Shown: piece after piece, positions 1 through 13,430 of the stretch | How positions within the stretch are numbered: position 1 is the first letter of the stretch | Layout of the letters: each line of letters begins with the position of its first letter | From: Petrolisthes cinctipes | Lineage: Eukaryota > Arthropoda > Malacostraca > Decapoda > Porcellanidae | Direction: 5' to 3' | DNA: 64,000 nucleotides | Assembly: GCA_033782935.1 (NCBI GenBank) | Contig: JAWQEG010001559.1 | Span: forward strand, 124,001-188,000 | Notes under the pieces: generated by a model | The model's input: only the letters and a program-made list of their open reading frames with translations | Told to the model about the DNA's origin: nothing | Database searches by the model: none | Position numbers and translations under genes: made by a program

Positions 1-2046
1 ACAGATGTGAAGTCATACATAAAACACTGTCATACATGTCAAACAGTTGGAAAAGCTAATGAAACCATTCCACCAGCCCCATTAAATCCTATCCCTGTAA
101 CCTCTGAGCCGTTTGAAAAGATAGTGTTGGATTGTGTGGGTCCTCTACCCCAAACAAAAAAAGGTAACCAGTATCTTGTAACGGTAATGGATGTAACTAC
201 TCGGTATCCAGAGGCTTTTCCTCTCAAGAATATTACATCTAAATCTATTCTTAAACCTATCCTTCATTTCTTTACCTCAGTTGGCATCCCCAAAATAATA
301 CAAACAGATCAAGGTAGTAATTTCACCAGCACTATATTTCAAGAGGTGACGAAGGAACTAGGAGTGACCCATGTGACTTCGACTGCTTACCATCCTCAGT
401 CACAAGGATGCTTGGAACGATTCCATCAAACTTTAAAATCAGTACTTCGTAAATTCTGTTCAGAGTATGAACTGGAATGGGATGAACAGTTGGATTTCTT
501 GCTTTTTGCTTTAAGAGAATGTCCTCAAGAATCACTTGGTTATTCCCCCTTCGAGCTTTTGTACGGCAGACAAATTAGAGGCCCCTTGAAAGTAATTAAA
601 GATCAGTGGTTTGACTCTGCCCCTTGTTCAATTTCTGTGGAGACATATATTGAGAACTTAAGATCTAAATTATCTAATGCCCGAACCTTTGCGGCTAAAC
701 ACCTTCTCAAGGCTCAAAACAAAATGGTTAAACGACAAACTAAAGCTGTTCATCGCTCTTTCAAACCAGGAGACAAAGTTCTGTTGTTCCTTCCCATACC
801 AGGATCACCTCTCAAGTCAAAATACATAGGTCCTTACAAAGTAGAAAGAAAATTGGGTAAGGTGAACTATGTAATAACCACACCTGACAGGAAGAAGGAT
901 ACTCAGATGGTCCATGTAAATCTTATAAAACCATATTTTTCCAGGTTGTTGGAGGAGGAGGACCAGAAAACAGTGGCTGTCCTTAGTGTAGAGAGACGGG
1001 AGGCTGAACAAGAGACAGATTTGAATTATAATGACCTGCCATCTATTTCAACAAACCCTGTAAATTCTCAATGGATGACTAAGATGGATGAATATTTATC
1101 CACCTTAACTACTTCTCAATATGAAGATATTTCTTCCCTACTATCAGAATTTCCTAAACTCACGACTGATCTTCCTGGGTCATGTCGCCTCATCCATCAC
1201 GACATCCAGTTGTTACCTGGAGCCAGACCTATCAAACAGGCGGCCTATAAAATTAATATAGAGAAAAGGGTAATAATGAAAAAGGAGGTACAATATTTAC
1301 TAGATACAGATTTAGCAGAACCAAGTATGTCACCTTGGGCTTCACCCTGCTTGCTAATACCAAAACCTGATGGCTCTTTTAGATTTTGCACTGACTACCG
1401 TAAAGTAAACCAGGTCACTGTTCAGGACTCCTACCCTCTCCCATTAATTGATGATATTATAGATGAGATAGGACAATCACCATTTATAACTACAATAGAC
1501 CTCTTGAAAGGATATTATCAAATCCCTCTCACCCCACGTGCTAAGAAAGTGTCCGCATTTGTCACACCCTTCGGACTGCATCAATATAAGGTGCTTAGTT
1601 TTGGTCTCTCTAATGCCCCAGACTTCTCTCAACCTTTTCACCTTCAAATAGATGCAAGTGGAGTTGGAGTTGGTGCTGTCCTTCTTCAACCTGACCCCGT
1701 GAGTGGAATACTTCATCCAGTAGCCTATCATTCTGCTAAACTAAAGAAACACCAGATCGGTTACTCAACAATTGAAAAGGAGTCACTAGCTCTGATATCT
1801 GCCCTACAGAAATTCCAATGCTACTTACGACACGCACCACACACAACACTGGTATTCTCAGACCATAACCCCCTGGCCTTCCTAAATTCCATGAAGAATA
1901 ACAATCACCGTATCCTACGATGGGCCTTATGGACACAACCCTATAACATCGTTGTGAAGCATATTAAAGGGGTGGACAACATCATCGCAGATTCCCTGTC
2001 CCGCTCTCCAATCTCTGATCCCGAAGATACTTCACCTCTTTCGTGA
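1..2046 (+). pseudogene. pol: Pol polyprotein fragment: integrase, truncated reverse transcriptase, RNase H
   Basis: The frame is open from base 1; codon 7-9 is GTG (Val), so there is no start here and the protein begins outside the window. Counting that codon as residue 1: the last cysteines of the integrase zinc finger (C8, C11); the integrase catalytic triad D42, D101, E137; a GPY module near 275-277; a linker of about 80 residues; RT from about 393 with the SPWASP and TDYRKVN motifs, TIDLLKGYYQ, and SFGLSNAP at 531-538. The next residues are DFSQPF and the RNase H start QIDAS (D549), followed by E590, D619 and D662. The RT stretch between SFGLSNAP and the RNase H border is absent, including the YxDD catalytic box and thumb, yet the frame stays open. 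The product could not reverse transcribe. It would normally act in a cytoplasmic particle (RT) and in the nucleus (integrase). Confidence 0.85.
1615..1626 (+). other. In-frame deletion junction removing the RT catalytic core
   Basis: Codons for Ala-Pro (1615-1620) end the RT motif SNAP and at the same time begin the Ala-Pro-Asp-Phe run that usually precedes RNase H in this family. The family normally has well over 100 residues between these two points, with the YxDD box. The shared Ala-Pro codons suggest a deletion between two short matching stretches (inference). Confidence 0.7.
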
Positions 2047-2066
2047 GTACTACAGAGGTCTTCGAC

Positions 2067-2073
2067 GGTGGGG
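2067..2073 (+). other. Candidate polypurine tract (plus-strand primer)
   Basis: GGTGGGG lies immediately before the TGTTACGG start of the LTR, the position where LTR elements keep the purine run that primes plus-strand DNA synthesis. It is short and interrupted by one T. Confidence 0.5.
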
Positions 2074-2580
2074 TGTTACGGTTCTGTGAACCTATCTCGT
2101 GAAACCCCAAGATCGACTCACACCCACAACTGGACTTTCCCTCGTTCCCTCATTTAATCTATCCCTCCAATCAGCATTTGCCAAACCGATTTCCCCCTTC
2201 ACCCCCCAAGATTTCGGACGGTATAAAAAGGGAGTCAGCCGGCAGAAAAGTCAGCACATCCAGCAGCGAGCTTGACTCCCACACACACACTCCTGCCAAG
2301 ACTCCCTGCCAGTATTTGAGTATTTCTATTTTCCTCTTTGTTCCCCTACATTCTGTGTTTATTACCGTTCCTCCACATATAGGTTAAATGTGTATTTTGT
2401 GGTAACCTTATTATGTATTCTCATGTCTGTAACTTCTGTATATAGTTTGCTTTTATATATAATTAAACTTGTTATTCAGCCCTTCCTTTATCAGTGTAAC
2501 TCCGAACCTACTCTTAAGTTTTATCACGTGGAAGTCATCTGGGCTCTTAAGAATTAACCATATCTAGACCTAAACGTGAT
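2074..2580 (+). repeat. 3' LTR of the Gmr1-like element
   Basis: About 507 bp between the polypurine run and the satellite. It begins TGTTACGG and contains a CCAAT box, a TATA box and an AATTAAA run near 2460-2466 that could act in 3' end formation. The matching 5' LTR is outside the window, so the borders rest on sequence features only. The sequence before the satellite (CGTGATAC) is an imperfect inverse of TGTTACGG, so the right border is good to about 3 bp. A 69-codon open frame inside it (2178-2387) has no support as a gene. Confidence 0.65.
2167..2230 (+). promoter_or_regulatory. LTR promoter: CCAAT box and TATA box
   Basis: CCAATCAG at 2167-2174 and TATAAAAAG at 2222-2230 lie about 50 bp apart, a normal spacing for a pol II promoter. 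Transcription would then start near 2250 and mark the U3/R border. The start site is inferred. Confidence 0.55.
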
Positions 2581-2591
2581 ACTGTTGATAT

Positions 2592-2611
2592 TTACAGTCC
2601 AAGCACTGTAA
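2592..2611. repeat. Example of the dyad present in most sat62 monomers
   Basis: TTACAGT, CCAAGC, ACTGTAA: two perfect 7-bp inverted arms around a 6-nt loop. This is the first of the several hundred occurrences. Many units keep both arms; loop changes (CTAAGC, CAAAGC) are common and leave the arms intact, while forms such as AGCAATGTAA or AGCTCTGTAA break one pair. Confidence 0.9.
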
Positions 2612-5574
2612 TGACACACTCACACCCACCACCCCATAAATGACTGTTGATATTTACAGTCTAAACAATGTAATGACACCCACACAACCACCACCCCAAA
2701 AATGACTGTTGATATTTAAAATCTAAGCACTGTAATGACACCCACACACCCACCACTCCATGAATGACTGTTGATATTTACAGTCCAATCTCTGTAATAA
2801 CACTCACACACCCACAACCCAATGAATGACTGTTGATATTTACAGTCCAAGCACTGTAATGACACACACACACCCACCACCCCATAAATGACGGTTGATA
2901 TTTATAGTCCAAGCAATGTAATGACACCCACACACCCACCACCCCATAAATGACTGTTGATATTTTCAGTCAAAGCACTGTAATGACATCCACACACCCA
3001 CTGCCCCATGAATGACTGTTAATATTTACAGTCCATGCACTCTAATGACACCCACCACCCTCTTAAAGACTGTTGATATTTACAGTCAAAGCACTGTAAT
3101 AACACCCACACACTCACCACCCCATGAATGACTGTTGTTATTCACAGTCCAAGCACTGTAATGACACCCACTCACCCACCACCCAATATATGATGGTTGA
3201 TATTTACAGTCCAAGAACTGTAATGACACCCACACACTCACCACCCCATGAATGACTGTTGATATTTACAGTCCAAGCACTGTAATGACACACTCACACC
3301 CTTCCCCCCATAAATAACTGTTGATATTTACAGTCTAAGCACTGTAATGACACCCACACAAACACCACTCCAAGAATGACTGTTGATATTTATAGTCCAA
3401 GCACTGTAATGACACCCACACACCCACCACTCCATTAATGACCGTTGATATTTACAGTCCAAGCTCTGTAATAACACTTACACACCCACCACCCTATGAA
3501 TGACTGTTGATATTTACAGTCCAAGCACTGTAATGACACCCACACAACCACCACCCCATGATTGACTGTTGATATTTACAGTTCAAGCAATGTAATGACA
3601 CCCAAACACCCACCACCCTATAAATGACTGTTGATATTTACCGTCCAAGCACTGTAATGACACCCACACACCTATCGCCCTATGAATGACTGTTGATATT
3701 TACAGTCAAAGCAATGTAATGACACCTAAACACCCATGACCCCATGAATTATAGTTGATATTTTCAGTCCAAGCACTGTAATGACACCCACACACCCACA
3801 ACCCCATGAATGACTATTGATATTTACAGTCCAAGCACTCGAATGATACCCACCACCCTATGAATGACTGTAGATATTTACAATCAAATCACTGTAACAA
3901 CACCCATACATCACCACCCCATGAATGACTGTTAATATTTACAGTCCAAGCACTGTAATGACACCCTCACACCCACCAGCCCATAAATGACTGTTGATAT
4001 TTACAGTCAAAGCACTGTAATGACACCCCAACACCCAAGACCCCATGAATTATAGTTGATATTTACAGTCCAAGCACTTTAATGATACCCACCACCCTTT
4101 AAATGACTGTTGATATTTACAATCAAAACAGTGTAATGAAACCCACACAAACACCACCCTACGATTGACTGTTGATATTTACAGTCCAAGCACTATAATG
4201 ACACCCACACACCCACAACCCCATAAATGACGGTTGATATTTATAGTCCGAGCAATGTAATGACACCCACACACCAACCATCCCATAAATGACTGTTGAT
4301 ATTTTCAGTCCAAGCACTGTAATGACACCCCCACACCCACCACCACATGAATTATGATTGATATTTACAGTCCAAGCACTGTAATGACACCCACACAACC
4401 ACCACCCCATGATTAACTGTTGATATTACAGTCCAAGCACTGTAATGACACCAACCACCCTATGAATGACTGTTGATAATTACAATCAATACACTGTAAT
4501 GACACTCACACACCTACCACTCCATGAATGACTGTTGATATTTTCAGTCCAAGCACTGTAATGACACCTTCACACCCACCACCCCATAAATAACTGTTGA
4601 TATTTACAGTCAAAGCACTGTAATGACACCCTCACACCCACAGCCCCATGAATGACTGTTGATATTTACAGTCCAAGCACTTTAATGACACCCACCACCC
4701 TATGAATGACTGTTGATATTTACATTTAAAACACTGTAATGACACCCACACACCCACCACCCCACGATTGACTGTTGATATTTACCATCCAAGCACTGTA
4801 ATGACACCCACACACCCACAACCCCATAAATGACGGTTGATATTTATAGTCCGAGCAATGTAATGACACCCACACACCAACCACCCCATAAATGACTGTT
4901 GATATTTTCAGTCCAAGCACTGTAATGACATCCACACATCCACCACCCCATGAATGACTGATAATATTTACAGTCCAAGCCCTTTAATGACATGAACCAA
5001 TCTCTAAATGACTGTTGATATATACAGTCAAAGCACTGTAATAACACCCACAAACTCACCACCCTACGAATGACTGTTGATATTCACAGTCCAAGCACTG
5101 TAATGACACCCACTCACCCACCACCCAATAATTGATGGTTGATATTTACAGTCCAAAAACTGTAATGACACACACACACTCACCACCCCATGAATGACTG
5201 TTGATATTTACAGTCCAAGCACTGTATTGACACAGTCACACCCATCACCCCATAAATGACTGTTGATATTTACTGTCTAAGCACTGTAATGACACCCACA
5301 CACCCACCACTCCATAAATGACTGTTGATATTTACAGTCCAAGCTCTGTAATAACACTCACACACCCACCACCCTATGAATGACTGTTGATATTTACAGT
5401 CCAAGCACTGTAATGACACCCACACACCCACAACCCCATGAATGACTGTTGATATTTACAGTCCAAGCAATCTAATGATACCCACCACCCTTTGAATGAC
5501 TGTTAATATTTTAATCAAATCACTGTAATGACACCCATACACCCACTACCCCATGAATGACTGTTGATATTTAC

Positions 5575-8500
5575 AGTCCAAGCACAGTAATGACACCAAC
5601 ACACCCACCACCCCATGATTGACTGTTGATATTTACAGTCCAAGCACAGTAATGACACCCACACACCCACCACCCCATGATTGACTGTTCATATTTACAG
5701 TCCAAGCACTGTAATGACACCCACAACCCTATGAATGACTGTTAATAATTACAATCAAAACACTGTAATGACACTCACACACCTACCACCCCATGAATGA
5801 CTGTTGATATTTTCAGTCCAAGCACTGTAATGACACCCTCACACCCGCCACCCCATAAATGACTGTTGATATTTACAGTCAAATCAATGTAATGACAACC
5901 CAACACCCACGATCCCTTGAATTATAGTTGATATTTACAGTCCAAGCTCTGTAATGACACCCACACACCAACAGCCCCATGAATGACTGTTGATATTTAC
6001 AGTCCAAGCACTTTAATGATACACACCACCCAATGAATGACTGTTGATATTTACAATCAAAACACTGTAATGACACCCATACACCCACCACCCCATGAAT
6101 GACTGTTGATATTTACAGTCCAAGAACTGTAATGACAACCACACACCTACCACTCCATGATTGACTGTTGATATTTACAGTCCAAGCACTGTAATGACAC
6201 CCACACACCCACAACCCCATGAATGACTGTTGATATTTACAGTCCAAACACTCTATTGATAACCACGACCCTATGAATGACTGTTAATATTTACAATGAA
6301 ATCACTGTAACGACACCCATACACCCACCACCTCATGAAAGACTGTTGATATTTACAGTCCAAGCACTGTAATGACACCCACACACCCACCACCCCATGA
6401 TTGACTGTTGATATTAACAGTCCAAGCACTGCATTGACACCCCCACACCCACCACCCCATGAATTATGGTTGATATTTACACTCCAAGCAATGAAATGAC
6501 ACCCACACAACCACCTTCCCATGAATTACTGCTGTTATTTACAGTCCAAGCACTGTAATGACACCCACCACCCTATGAATGACTGTTGATAATTACAATC
6601 AAAACACTGTAATGACACCCACACACAAACCACGCCAAGAATGACTGTTGATATTTACAGTCCACGCACTGTAATGACACCCACACACCCACCACCTGAT
6701 GAATGACTGTTGATATTTACAGTCCAAGCACTGTAATGACACACCCACACCCGCCACCCCATGAATTATGGTTGATATTTACAGTCCAAGCAATGAAATG
6801 ACACCCACACAACCACCACCCCATGAATTACTGCTGATATTTACAGTCCAAGCACTGAAATGACACCCGCCACCCTATGAATGACTGTTGATAATTACAA
6901 TCAAAACACTGTAATAACACCCACACACAAACCACCCCATGATTGACTGTTGATATTTACAGTCCAAGCTCTGTAATGACATCCACACACCCACAACCCC
7001 ATTAATGACTGTTGATATTTACAGTCCAAGCTCTGTAATGACACTCACACACCCACCACCCTATGAATGACTGTTGATTTTTGCAGTCCAAGCAATGTAA
7101 TGACACCCACACACCCACCACCACTTAAATGATGGTTGATATTTATAGTCCAAGCACTATAATGACACCGACACACCCACCACCCCATAAATGACTGTTG
7201 ATATTTACAGTCTAAGCAATGAAATGACACCCACACAACCACCACCCCATGAATTACTGTTGATATTTACAGTCCAAGCACTGTAATGACACCCACCACC
7301 CTATGAATGACTGTTGATAATTACAATCAATACACTGTAATGACACTCACACACCTACCACCCCATGAATGACTGTTGATATTTTCAGTCCAAGCACTGT
7401 AATGACACCCTCACACCCACCACCCCATAAATGACTGTTGATATTTACAGTCAAAGCACTGTAATGACACCCCAACACCCACGACCCCATGAATTATAGT
7501 TGATATTTACATTCCAAGCACTGTAATGACACCCAAACACCCACAGCCCCATGAATGACAGTTGATATTTACAGTCCAAGCACTTTAATGATACCCACCA
7601 CCCTATAAATGACTGTTGATATTTACAATCAAAACAGTGTAATGAAACCCACACAAACACCACCCTACGATTGACTGTTGATATTTACAGTCCAAGCACT
7701 ATAATGACACCCACACACCCACAACCCCATAAATGACGGTTGATATTTATAGTCCGAGCAATGTAATGACACCCACACACCCACCATCCCATAAATGACT
7801 GTTGATATTTTCAGTCCAAGCACTGTAATGACATCCACACACCCACCACCCCATGAATGACTCTTAATATTTACAGTCCAAGCACTCAAATGACACCAAC
7901 CAATCTCTGCATGACTGTTGATATTTACAGTCAAAACACTGTAATAACACCAACACACTCACCACCCTACGAATGACTGTTGATATTCACAGTCCAAGCA
8001 CTGTAATGACACCCACTCACCCACCACCCAATGAATGATGGTTGATATTTACAGTCAAAAAACTGTAATGACACACACACACTCACCACCCCATGAATGA
8101 CTGTTGAAATTTACACTCCAAGCACTGTAATGACACCCACACAACCACCACCCCAAGAATGACTGTTGATATTTACAGCCCTAGCACTGTAATGACACCC
8201 ACACACCCACCTTTCCATGAACGACTGTTGATATTTACTGTCCAAGCTCTGTAATAACACTCACACACCCACCACCCTATGAATGACTGTTGATATTTAC
8301 AGTCCAAGCACTGAAATGACACCCACACACCCACCACCCCTTGATTGACTGTTGATATTTACAGTCCAAGCAATGTAATGACACCCAAACACTCACCACC
8401 CTATAAATGACTGTTGATATTTACAGTCCAAGCACTGTAATGACACCCACATACCCATCATCCTATGATTGACTGTTGATATTTACAGTCCAAGCACTGT

Positions 8501-8620
8501 AAAGCTACCCACCACCCAATAAATGACTGTTGATATTTACACTCAAAGCACTGTAATGACAGCCCAACACCCACGACCCTATGAATTATAGTTGATATTT
8601 ACACTCCAAGCACTGTAATG
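5575..8620 (+). repeat. sat62 repeated block A, copy 1
   Basis: About 3.05 kb that matches 20701-23746 at a constant offset of 15,126 bp, checked at many points (for example 5881/21007, 7045/22171, 8040/23166, 8461/23587), with only scattered base changes. Part of it also matches 26512-27696. Outside these limits the order of monomer variants no longer agrees. Confidence 0.8.
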
Positions 8621-9060
8621 AAACCCACACACCCACAACCCCATGAATGACTGTTGATATTTACAAACCAAGCAATCTAATGATACCCACCACCCTATGA
8701 ATGACTGTTAATATTTTAAAAAAATCACTGTAATGACACCCATACACCCACTACCCCATGAATGACTGTTGATATTTACAGTCCAAGCACTGTAATGACA
8801 CTCACACACCCACCACCCCATGATTGACTGTTGATATTTACATTCCAAGCACTCTAATGACACCCACACACCCACAACCCTATGAATGACTGTTGATATT
8901 TAGAGTCCAAACACTCTAATGATACCCACCACCCAATGAATGACTGTTAATATTTTAATCAAATCACTGTAATGACACTCACACAGCCACCACCCCATTA
9001 ATGACTGTTGATATTTACAGTCCAAGCACTGTAATGACACCCACCACCCTATGAATGACT

Positions 9061-10289
9061 GTTGATAATTACAATCAAAACACTGTAATGACACTCACAT
9101 ACCTACCACCCAATGAATGACTTATGACATTTTCAGTACAAGCACTGTAATGACACCCTCACACCCACCACCCCATAAATGACTGTTGATATTTACAGTC
9201 ATAGCAATGTAATGACACCCCAACACCCACGACCCCATGAATTATAGTTGATATTTACAGTCCAAGCACTGTAATGACACCCACACACCCACAGCCCCAT
9301 GAATGACTGTTGATATTTACAGTCCAAGCACTTTAATGATACCCACCACCCTATGAATAACTGTTGATATTTACAATCAAAACACTGTAATGACACCCAT
9401 ACACCCACCACCCCATGAATGACTGTTGATATTTACAGTCCAATAACTGTAATGACAAACACACACCCACCACCCCATGATTGACTGTTGATATTTACAG
9501 TCCAAGCACTGTAATGACATCCACACACCCACCACCCTATGAATGACTGTTAATATATAGAGTCCAAGCACTCTAATGACACCAACCAATCTCTGAATGA
9601 CTGTTGATATTTACAGTCAAAGCACTGTAATAACACCCACACACTCACCACCCTACGAATGACTGTTGCTATTCACAGTCCAAGCACTGTAATGACACCC
9701 ACTCAACCACCACCTAATGAATGATGGTTGATATTTACAGTCCAAAAACTTTAATTGCACACACACACTAACCACCCTATGAATGACTGTTGATATTTAC
9801 AGTCCAAGCACTGTAATGACACAGTCACACCCATCACCCCATTAATGACTGTTGATATTTACAGTCTAAGCACTGTAATGACACCTACACACCCACCACT
9901 CCATAAATAACTGTTGATATTTACAGTCCAAGCTCTGTAATAACACTCACACACCCACCACCCTATGAATGACTGTTGATATTTACATTTCAAGCACTGT
10001 AATGACACCCTCACACCCACCACCCCATGATTGACTGTTGATATTTACAGTCCAAGCAATGTAATGACACCCAAACACCCACCACCCTATAAATGACTGT
10101 TGATATTAACAGTCCAAGCACAGTAACGACACCCACACACCCATCATCCTATGATTGACTGTTGATATTTACAGTCCAAGCACTGTAATGCTGCCCACCA
10201 CCCAATAAATGACTGTTGATATTTACACTCAAAGCACTGTAATGACACCCCAACACCCATGACCCCATGAATTATAGTTGATATGTAAA
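9061..10289 (+). repeat. sat62 repeated block B, copy 1
   Basis: Matches 19411-20700. The offset is 10,350 bp up to about 9880 and 10,412 bp afterwards, a change of exactly one 62-bp monomer. A distinctive variant, CTTATGACATTTTCAGTACA, occurs near 9121, 19471 and 37569, so a third copy lies near 37.5-38.7 kb. Confidence 0.75.
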
Positions 10290-11104
10290 GTCCAACCACT
10301 GTAATGACACCCACACACCCACAACCCCATGAATGACAGTTGATATTTACAGTCCAAGCACTCTAATGATACCCACCACCTTATGAATGACTGTTAATAT
10401 TTTAATCAAATCACTGTAATGACACTCATCCAACCACCACCCCATAAATGACTGTTGATATTAACAGTCCAAGCACTGTAATGACACCCACCACCCTATA
10501 AATGACTATTGATAATTACAATTAAAACCTTGTAATGACACTCACACACCTACCACCCCATGAATGACTGTTGATATTTACAGTCCAAGCACTGTAATGA
10601 CACCCATACACCCACCACCCCTTGAATGACTGTTGATATTTACAGTCCAAGAACTGTAATGAAAACCACACACCCACCACCCCATAATTGACTGTTGATA
10701 TTTACAGTCCAAGCACTGTAATGACACCCCCACACCCACCACCCCATGATTGATCGTTGATATTTACAGTCCAAGCACTTTAATGACACCCCCACACCCA
10801 CCACCCCATGAATTATGGTTGATATTTACAGTCCAAGCAATGTAATGACACCCACACAACCACCACCCGATGAATAACTGTTGATATTTACAGTCCAAGC
10901 ACGGTAATGACACCCACCACCCTATGAATGACGGTTGATAATTACAATCAAAACACTGTAATGACACCCACACACCAACCACCCCAAGAGTGACTGTTAA
11001 TATTTACAGTCCAAGCACTGTAATGACACCCACACACCCACCACCCCATGATTGACTGTTGATATTTACAGTCCAAGCACTGTAATGACATCCACACACC
11101 CACC

Positions 11105-13430
11105 ACCCCGTAATTGACTGTTGATATTTACAGTCCAATCACTGTAATGACATCCACACACCCACCACCCCATGAATTACTGTTAATATTTACAGTCCAA
11201 GCATTCTAATGACACTCACCACCCTCTGAATTACTGTTGATATTTACAGTCAAAGCAATGTAATAACACCCACACACTCACCAAACCATAAATAACTGTT
11301 ATTATTTACAGTCCAAGCACTGTAATGACACCCACACACCCACCACCCAATGAATGATGATTGATATTTACAGTCCAAGAACTGCAATAACACCCACACA
11401 CTCAACACCCTATAAATGACTGTTGATATTTACATTCCAAGCACAGTAACAACACCCACACACCCATCACCCTATGATTGACTGTTGATATTTACAGTCC
11501 AAGCACTGTAATGCTCCCCACCAACCAATAAATGACTGTTGATATTTACACTCAAAGCACTGTAATGACACCCCAACACCCACGACCCATGAATTATAGT
11601 TGATATTTACAGTCCAAGCACTGTAATGACACCCACACACCCACAACCCCATGAATGACTGTTGATATTTATAGTCCAAGCACTCTAATGATACCCACCA
11701 CCCTATTAATGACTGTTAATATTTTAATTAAACCACTGTAATGGCACCCATACACCCACTACTTCATGAATGACTGTTGATATTTACAGTCCAAGCACTG
11801 TAATGAAGCCAACACACCCACCACCCCATGATTGACTGTTGATATTTACAGTCCAAGCACTGTAATGACACCCACACACCCACAACCCCATGAATGACAG
11901 TTGATATTTACAGTCCAAGCACTCTAATGATATCCACCACCTTATGAATGACTGTTAATATTTTAATCAAATCACTGTAATGACACTCACCCAACCACCA
12001 CCCCATGAATGACAGATGATATTTACAGTCCAAGCACTGTAATGACATCCACCACCCTATAAATGACTGTTGATAATTACAATTAAAACAGTGTAATGAC
12101 ACTCACACACCTACCACCCCATGAATGACTGTTGATATTTACAGTCCAAGCAATGTAATGACACCCACACACCCACCACCCCATGATTGAGTATTGATAT
12201 TTACAGTCCAAGCACTGTAATGACATCCACACACCCACCACCCCATGATTGACTGTTGAAATTTACAGTCCAATCACTGTAATGACATCCACACACCCAC
12301 CACCCCATGAATTACTGTTAATATTTACAGTCCAAGCATTCTAATGACACTCACCACCCTCTGAATGACTGTTGATATTTACTGTCAAAGCACTGTAATA
12401 ACACCCACACACTCACCAAACCATAAATAACTGTATTATTTACAGTCCAAGCACTGTAATGACACCCACACACCCACCACCTAATAAATGATGATTGATA
12501 TTTACAGTCCAAGAACTGCAATAACACCCACACACTCACCACCCCATGAATGACTGTGAATATTTACAGTTCAAGCACCATAATGACACCCACACACCAA
12601 CCACCCATTGAATGACTGTTGATATTTTCAGTCCAAGCACTCTTATGACACCCACCAAAGAATAGATGACTGTTAATATTTACAGTCCAAGCACTGTAAT
12701 GACACCCACATATCCACCACCCAATGAATGATGGTTGAAATTTACATTCTACGAACGGTAATGACAAATACACACTCACCACCCTTTGAATGACTGTTGA
12801 TATTTACAGTCCAAGCACTTTAATGACACCCACACACCCACCACCCCATGAATGACTGTTAATATTTATAGTCCAAGGAGTGTAATGACATCCACACAAC
12901 CACCATCCCATGATTGACTGTTGATATTATCAGTCCAAGCACTGTAATGACACCCAAACACCCACCACCCCATGAATGACTGTTGATATTTACAGTCCAA
13001 GCTCTGTAATGACACCAACAAACCCATCAACACATGAATGACTGTTGATATTTACAGTCCAAGCACTGTAATGCCACCCACCACCACAAGAATAGCTGTT
13101 GATATTTATAGTCCATGCACTAATAACACACACACCCACCACCCCATGAATGACTTGATATTTACAGTCCAAGCACTGTAATGATACCTACACACCCACC
13201 ACCCCATGAATGACTGTGGATATTTACAGTTCAAGCACAATAATGACACCCACACACCAACCACTCAATGAATGACTGTTGATATTTACATTCAAAGCAC
13301 TGTAATGACACCCCCACACCCACCACTCTATGAATTATGGTTGATATTTACAGTCCAAGAACTGTAATGACACATACACACCCACCACCCCATAAATAAC
13401 TGTTGATATTTACTGTTCAAGCAATCTAAT
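11105..13430 (+). repeat. sat62 repeated block C, copy 1 (two segments)
   Basis: 11105-11690 matches 27693-28278 at offset 16,588; about 11880-13430 matches about 28229-29779 at offset 16,349. The 28-kb copy therefore skips sequence that is present here between the two segments. Confidence 0.7.

Larger units (their letters stand above)
1..2580 (+). mobile_element. 3' part of a Ty3/gypsy-like LTR retrotransposon with Gmr1-like domain order
   Basis: The window opens inside the pol gene of an LTR retrotransposon and runs to the end of its 3' LTR. Seen: one open frame carrying integrase, then reverse transcriptase, then RNase H; a stop at 2044-2046; a short purine-rich run; and an LTR-like region starting TGTTACGG. 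Only about 27 bp separate the stop from the LTR, so RNase H is truly the last domain. In standard gypsy elements integrase is last; integrase upstream of RT is the arrangement described for Gmr1-like elements. Gag, protease and the 5' LTR would lie left of the window. The element abuts the 62-bp satellite at about 2580. The right LTR border is uncertain by a few bases, because no clear CA end is visible. Confidence 0.85.

Noticed and set aside
2178..2387. 69-codon open frame after the first pol fragment
   Set aside because: It lies across the promoter and leader of the LTR and has no recognisable domain.
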